A DNA stretch of 64,000 nucleotides from Sporobolomyces roseus (taxonomy: Eukaryota > Basidiomycota > Microbotryomycetes > Sporidiobolales > Sporidiobolaceae): NCBI GenBank assembly GCA_016617785.1, contig JADILM010000009.1, positions 744,001 through 808,000 of the forward strand, given 5' to 3'. This document shows positions 58,244 to 64,000 of the stretch, piece by piece; the stretch's first letter is position 1, and each line of letters starts with the position of its first letter. The position numbers were made by a program, and so were the translations under genes. The notes under the pieces were generated by a model that worked only from the letters and a program-made list of their open reading frames with translations, ran no database searches and was not told the DNA's origin.

Positions 58244-58324
58244 TTCTTGATTCGATTGAATAAGAGGGAGATCAAGTTCTTGGATTTTCGAAAACTGATT
58301 CTCTCTCTCTCCACCTTTCGGATA
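58244..58324. promoter_or_regulatory. Compact 81-bp divergent promoter of mL44 and KTI12
   Basis: Only 81 bp separate the two start codons. The interval contains ATTTTCGAAAAC, an (CT)-rich run next to the KTI12 start, and no obvious TATA box. Both transcripts must start within it or inside the opposite coding region. Confidence 0.6.
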
Positions 58325-59529
58325 ATGGCACTAGTAACACTCGCAGGGTATCCATGTTCCAGCAAGACTACTCGGGCAAGACAATTAGAATCTTACCTCA
58401 ATCATCGGTTGTCACTCGCTGATTGTCCTCCTCAACTATCGAAATCAAAAGTACTCATCATCAACGACGAATCCTTGTCCCTAAGTAAAGCAGTATACGA
58501 TGGTCAGTTCCACTAGACTTTCTCATCCGAAACAGTTACTTTTGAACTGACTGAAAGTCGAGAGGACAGGGTAGACGGTCGAGCGGAGAAACCAGCAAGA
58601 GCTTCCCTCTTCTCTGCTGTACAGAGACACCTCGGTCCAGATTACATCGTCATTGTCGATGCCATGAACTATATCAAAGGGAGTCGGTATCAGATGTATT
58701 GTCAGGCGAGGGAGGTTCAAGTCAGAAATTGTACTGTACGTTTTCCCTTGTCTCCCAAGCTGTTCCAATCTGTACACGGACTCACCTGATCACTCTCTTT
58801 GGACGATTGACAGGTCTTTGTTGCGACACCTCCGGATCGTTGCAAGGAATGGAATGCGAGTCGACCTGTCGAAGCGCGTTACTCTGAATCAACGTTCGTT
58901 TTTGTTTCTCTTTGTTCGAAGTTTAGAATCCTTCCCTGACACAGTAAAATTACAGACTCGACAATCTGATATCTCGCTTTGAAGAGCCCTCGAGTTCTGC
59001 TCGATGGGATTCTCCACTGATTACTATCGCCTCGGACGATTCACCGCTCGACGAGAAGGTCTCAACAGAAGGAAACGAGTTTGTGAGCAAAGAAGCAGAG
59101 GCAGTATGGCAAGCTTTGACGAACCGTGAACTAAAACCACCGAATCTCGCAACCCAAGTTGTACGTTTTTCGCGTTTTTCGCTTTGGGAAAACGTTTTCG
59201 CTGATTCCGCTTGGCAACAGGTTCAAACTTCGTCAACTTCGTACCTGACAGTTCTCGAATCGACGACGTCCAGCGTTGTCGCATCCATTCTCTCAGCTCA
59301 AGCTCTCTCTCCTCTCTCCGGCCCGACTCCCCTCTTCCTCTCTTCGACGGCTTCATCTCCCGAACTGCGGATAACGATCAACTTGCAGAAAGCTGTCAGT
59401 ATGCCTCAACTACAACGGTTGAAACGACAATTCGTTACTATGAACAAAGGTGCTGGAGGTGGAATGGAAATTGGAAGAGAGAAATTGGCAGATTTGTTTG
59501 CGAAATATTTGGAAACTCAATTGAGATGA
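58325..59529 (+). CDS. KTI12: Elongator-associated P-loop protein Kti12
   Basis: Kti12 is a P-loop ATPase that binds tRNA and Elongator and is needed for wobble-uridine modification. ATG 58325 opens MALVTLAGYPCSSKTTRARQ, with Walker A GYPCSSKTT. Then come KVLIINDESLSLSKAVYD, and after an intron the PSTK/Kti12 element ASLFSAVQRHLG and DYIVIVDAMNYIKGSRYQMY (Walker B), then CQAREVQVRNCT, VFVATPPDRCKEWN and YSESTLDNLISRFEEPSSSA. The C-terminal tRNA-binding domain ends MNKGAGGGMEIGREKLADLF and AKYLETQLR, stop 59527-59529. About 320 residues, family-typical. Five exons, each intron 50-70 nt. The unusual spelling of the P-loop (Cys, Ser-Ser instead of Ser-Gly) is typical of Kti12. Tandem with HFI1, 128 bp downstream. 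Confidence 0.92.
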
Positions 59530-59657
59530 AATACGATCAACGATCATCCTGCGCCCTTTTGTTTTGCTTGAGGCCAGCGAGAGAGTTAATACAGCAAATC
59601 GGTGAGGTTTCGCGCGGAAGTTGCGAAAGTATTTCTTCCTCCTACTACCATTTCGCT

Positions 59658-62034
59658 ATGGCGGATTCTACTACGCCTACACCACACCGGATACCTTCAA
59701 ACGCAGCTACTGGCTCTGCAACGTCTCTCCCTTCCCTCCTTCCTCCTCGAGATCCCCCTCAAAAAAGAAGCGATCTTCTTTCCCTAAAACAACGACTATC
59801 GCAGCTCCTGTCGCCTAACCCAACTCTTGGTGAGCTGTACTGGAATGGATTGACCGATTTCATGTTGGGAAAGATTACGCGTGATGAATTGGCCGATGTT
59901 CTTCAGAGGGTGTTCAAACCAAATTACAGGTTAGAAGCTAGTGAGTATTCCTATATGTAGTCGTAAGAGTCCTTACTGACCATTGACTCTGTACAGTCAA
60001 CCTGCACAACGCGCTGTTACTCTCGATTCTCTACAACACCACTCGACCAACTCTCCCTTCCTCTTCTATCCGGCACACTGGCTTCCACCCGAGAGGAAAG
60101 AAACGGTCATTCTTGTCGATACTAGGAGGAGGAGGAGACGGAGACGAAACAACCGAATTGCAAGAGTCGAGGAGGAAAAAAATCAAAGAAAGTGTCATGA
60201 GGGTCGGAAGGAGAGAGAGGGGGGATATCAAGGCGCTGGGGAACACTATTGGCAAGAAGGCTGGTGTTAGCGAAGATGCTAGGAACGGACCAGGAAGGGG
60301 AGAGAGTGTTGGACAAGCTTTGAGAGCGAGTCGAGGCGGAAATGGTAGTTTCGAAGGTGGAATCCCCAAGAGCTTGCGAGATCGAGAAACGCAAGGAGTC
60401 ACATTCACGAATGGTAAGCACGTAACTCCTCCATGGCCACGCGAACATGTCGCTCACGTTTTCTCCTCGCCATGCTCTAGGTTTCACTCAAGAATACAAT
60501 CGACTAGTCCAAACTCCACTGTGTTGCGAATCGAGAGAGCTTCCAGACGGCGACATGTTGCACGATCGGATGTCGTTGGTTTCTTATGAGGAGGGTTTGC
60601 CTGACGGGGTAGACGGAGCAGTTTCTAGTCTCGTCTCGAGCGCAATTGACGTGAGAATTCCTCTCTTGAGTCATCTCCCTGAAGTGCGCAAGATTGACCG
60701 CTCGTCATCTCCCTCTGTCACAGGACTATCTCAAGACGATCGTCGCTTCCGCCATCTCGTTGGTCCGGACTCCTTCGCTTCCGAAAACAGACTCGGTTCC
60801 TACTCGCCGTCAACCCTCCCAATCCGCTCCCTCGACCTTTGCTCCCGCTGGAGGGTCCTCTCCACTGCTGAATCCTCCTTCTTCACTCGACCAAGCACAT
60901 TCACCTGGGACCCCGCCGGCAGACGAAGCGTCACTCGCCAAGCCACTCTCGATCTTCGATTTCAACGCCCTCTTCGCGATTCAACCAGCTCTACTCGGTC
61001 CAAATGGCTCAACCCATAGTGGTGCTGTCGAAAGGATGTACGCTCTACCTCCGCAATCAGATTCGGAAGATTCGGAAGAATCTTCAGATCAAGAGGAAAT
61101 CGGGCGGGAGCAGGTTAGCGGCAAGGTGACGCAGACCAGGGACTCGAACGGAGATACAAGCATGACGGACGATCTTCCGCTGAGTACCGCAACTCCAGTC
61201 TCGGCTCCCGTTGGTCACGCCGGCAAAATCCCTCGACTCTCGACGGCTTCTCGAAACCGAGCTCTCTCGTTCTATGGTTCGGCGAGACCAGTGGCCCTAC
61301 CTGTACCTTCTACCTCTGCGCCTACCGGGATCGCTGATCGGTCCGCATTCCTCCTCGACCCAACCTCGCTTCACGGAGTTCCAGAAGGTCATCCCGACGT
61401 TCCTCACGTTCCCTCTACCATCTCCAGCATCATGCCTCCCCTCACTGTTCCTAGCTCTTCTGGTTCTCTATCGCAATCCCAAGCCCCTCCTTCTGTTCCT
61501 CCGACTACTGCAGCAACTTCAAACACACTCGGAGGAACACCAATCTCTCCCAAATCCTTATCTCTCCGCAATGCGCTCTTCCCCGAACTTGCCGCAGCTT
61601 CCTCCTCCTCTGTAGCGCCTCCTCTCGGCTCCTCAGCGAACAACAAGAGCAAGTCTACGAACACAATCACCGACGGTCGAAACCGTCGAGCACGCAGTTC
61701 GAATACTGGGAACGGGACTACAACGGACGAAGCAGAATCCGAACTTGATGATCTGGCAGAGAAGATTGCGAATGAAGTCGAGTCGAATAAGGGTGACAAG
61801 AAACCTAATCTCAAGAGTTCAGTTTCTGGTGGGTTGAAGATCAAATTGGGTGGTACAACAACGGGTACGATCACTCCCTCGAATTCTGCAACACCAGGAA
61901 CCACAGGAAATCCAGGAGGAGTATCTGGAGTCAACTCGGGATCCAAGATGAACGAGAAGGATAAGGAGATGGGCAGAAAGCTGTGGGAAGTTGTAGATTC
62001 AGTCAGGTTACTTGACGGGGTGTTAGATCCATAG
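59658..62034 (+). CDS. HFI1: SAGA complex subunit Hfi1/Ada1 (Tad1 family)
   Basis: Hfi1 is a core architectural subunit of the SAGA co-activator, with a histone-fold near its C-terminal half. ATG 59658 opens MADSTTPTPHRIPSNAATGS. The SAGA-Tad1 domain begins RSDLLSLKQRLSQLLSPNPT, LGELYWNGLTDFMLGKITRD, ELADVLQRVFKPNYRL, then VNLHNALLLSILYNTTRPTL. A basic segment follows (RRKKIKESVMRVGRRERGDI). Next exons: GFTQEYNRLVQTPLCCESRE, LPDGDMLHDRMSLVSYEEGL, and DYLKTIVASAISLVRTP, the histone-fold-like region. A long Ser/Pro/Thr-rich, low-complexity tail ends KLWEVVDSVRLLDGVLDP at 62032-62034. Around 720 residues. A TTGCGAAA octamer lies 30 bp upstream of the start. Nuclear location is expected. Confidence 0.9.
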
Positions 62035-64000
62035 TCTAACTTGAAGGAGTAGTCTTTCACCCCTCACGACGCTTAGGAAAGAAGTTTTTGTTTGTTTTTT
62101 GTCCGTTGACTTCCCTTGTTGACAAATTTAAGCTAGACTGTGATTCCCAGCCCGAATCTGAGTTTCTGTAGCTGTTTGTCAGCTTTCTCTACACTCAACG
62201 CGTTTCACTTTAATGGGAGGAACGGGGTTGGAGGAACGGATGAAGTGGAGGACCTGAGGCCTGAGGACTGCTGAAAGGACAAGCTGGAGTCCGAGCGGCC
62301 GTCTTGGTAAGGTAGCATTCCAGGGATATGTGTCGAGAAGTGGTGTATTGGGGACAGTAGTGACATTTCGAGAATTTTGACTTGAGAGGGAGAAAAAGTT
62401 GCAAGTGCTTTCGGCTTCTGCAAGTTGCTTCTTGCCGCATCTCGAACATTGTCGAGATCTTCCAGATATCTTGTTGATTGATAGTGTCTGTTGTCAAGGC
62501 TGAGTGGGCCAACAAGCGAGAATGAGTGAGCTCACATTGTGAGCGAAACGCACAAGATCCGGATTTTTTATTTGTTTGAGAGGAAAGAGATTCAAAAAGC
62601 GAGGACATCGCGTCACGTTACGAGCGCATTGCGCTATGTGAGGAGTGAAAGCGGACTGCTGAGAGTCTTGCAAAACAGCGGGAGAATGTCGAGTTGAGGA
62701 GTAGTCGAACTCTGCGAGGTCTAACCTTTCCCTTCTCCATTTATTGAACGTGCTTGGCCTTTCCGGCTTGAACCTTTCGTAGTCAATCGTCACAGTCTTG
62801 ATCTCGACGTTTTTCCCTGTTCACCCACTGTGGTCACCATTCGCACCCCTCCGTCCTCACGCGCGTTCTCGTCTGCGCCGCGCTCGCTTTCCTCTCTCTA
62901 ACCACGTAGGGTTACGCTTTCCGCTCAAGACGAGAAGATCTCGCAGGAGCACTCGTTCCTGCTTGGATACCGTAACGGATCCGAGCACGTTCTGACCGGA
63001 ACAATGTGATAGAGAGGACTGACGTTCTTGCGAAACCTTTCCCCTTCAAGACGAAACCGGCAAGACGGCCCATCACTTTGCTCTTGCCTCGTTCATCGTT
63101 TCCGTGTTGCCATTGTCAAGGTGAGCTTGATTTCAGCTCTCAAGCTTGCAAAAAGGATTACTTTGAACTGATTTCTCATCTTTCGCTTCGCAAATAGTCC
63201 ATCTACTTCACTTTCATTGCCCGCGATGAAGGCGTCTCGCTCGGCAGCGACTCTGAAAGGCAACCTCTTGTTCAATAGGCCGTCCAAATCCGACTTATTC
63301 CTCAATTCCCTCTACCCACTTCTGTCGATCCGCTCAAATCTCCCTTCCCAAACCGCTTCTCTCTCCCAATTCCGCTCTGCTCCCAACACCACTTGGACCA
63401 TTCCTCATATGCTCTCTTTCTGCCTGCTCAGATACTCTCAAACCACAAGATATATATTCAATGTGCAGGAACTGTGGATCTTCAGCTGGAGGACAAATCC
63501 GGAATTCGAGCTTCTATGGAGAGGTCAACGATCAGAAGTTGAAGGCGGAAGGTTAAGGTAGTTGTTGGACTCTCAAGTCAAGGCAATAACGATAGACTGA
63601 GTTATAGTCCTAACGAGAATGGTGATGAGAGCAGGAATAGGTAAAAGAAGAAGAAAAGAATAAAAGAATAGGATACATCGACAACAAGTTGACTAATAAT
63701 GCGTTTTGCCCTGGCACGAAAGGCCAGCGTTTCGTGCCACAGCCAAAGAGGCCGTTTCACCAAATTCCAATCCAATAGCGAGAGTGAAGTCTAAGCAATG
63801 AAGAGAAGCTTAGATTCGTTCCGAGTGAACAGAAAGAGCGAGAGAAAACTTGACAGCGGATACTAGCACAATGAATGCTTCGTGAACGAAAGCAAGCGTT
63901 TCCCGTAGTTCTGTTTAGTCTTCTTGCTTCTCTCCTTTAGTTACTTTGTGATGAGACTGGTTCTGCAAGTATTAGTTTGTCAGCATTGATGAGACCATCA
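62035..64000. other. Terminal region without a defensible gene
   Basis: Nearly 2 kb. Open frames at 62798-63197 and 63217-63561 (plus) and 62205-62793 (minus) are short, mutually overlapping and do not match anything I know. A spliced plus-strand gene around 62815-63590 remains possible, since splice-like GTGAGC at 63121 and AATAG acceptors at 63196 and 63279 exist. It may hold the promoter of a gene beyond the window edge. Confidence 0.4.
63713..63738 (+). other. Perfect 9-bp hairpin
   Basis: GGCACGAAA (63713-63721) and its exact reverse complement TTTCGTGCC (63730-63738) flank an 8-base loop. It stands alone in A-rich noncoding sequence; the role is unknown. Confidence 0.7.

Noticed and set aside
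62205..63561. Several short frames on both strands in the final region
   Set aside because: None gives a continuous spliced product with recognisable sequence; left as unresolved rather than called.

Overview
The window is nuclear DNA of a fungus, most likely a basidiomycete yeast. Pucciniomycotina is my guess, at low confidence. The genes are dense and broken by many short introns (mostly 45-80 nt, GTGAGT-like donors, CTGAY/CTAAY-type branch sequences, YAG acceptors). Promoters are pyrimidine-rich, and the repertoire is typically fungal: Zn2Cys6 regulator, Pyp/Ptp-type phosphatase with rhodanese domain, SAGA Hfi1, Kti12, Yhm2. About 26 protein genes can be supported. I found no rRNA, tRNA, CRISPR array or complete transposon.

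Layout. 1-23.3 kb is an ordinary housekeeping stretch: SRP68 (5' end missing), an unknown gene, a two-START-domain tail-anchored protein, a METTL26-type methyltransferase, pyridoxal kinase, Pol I subunit RPA12, an Emi1-like twin CX9C protein, RFC1, an F-box-like gene and a tyrosine phosphatase. 23.8-43.6 kb is different. Two paralogous gene pairs (F-box gene A plus unknown gene B; F-box gene A' plus B') lie in inverted orientation at the edges. A second pair of F-box/leucine-rich paralogs (E and F) also lies inverted inside them, so the order is A-B-...-E-...-F-...-B'-A' around a centre near 34 kb. The outer arms share a 2,236-bp block of roughly 99 percent identity with the same length on both sides. 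The block ends abruptly inside the F-box reading frame, beyond which the paralogs are strongly diverged; this looks like gene conversion between old inverted paralogs. The left B copy carries a nonsense codon; the right one is open. Between the arms sit single-copy genes: YHM2, LSM2, an acidic unknown protein, TIM22 and a DOMON-cytochrome b561 protein.

43.9-62 kb is again housekeeping and metabolism: a multi-pass membrane protein, a HAD phosphatase, a Zn2Cys6 regulator, cytosolic tryptophanyl-tRNA synthetase with a long N-terminal extension, an allantoicase-ureidoglycolate lyase fusion (two steps of purine-nitrogen catabolism in one chain), mitochondrial ribosomal protein mL44, KTI12 and HFI1/ADA1. 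The last 2 kb holds no gene I can defend.

Functional themes are translation and RNA (SRP68, RPA12, LSM2, TrpRS, mL44, KTI12), mitochondria (YHM2, TIM22, mL44, Emi1-like), chromatin and replication (RFC1, HFI1), and a local expansion of F-box-like genes (five in 26 kb). Exon coordinates are read by eye from splice signals and frame continuity; some junctions are uncertain, as stated.
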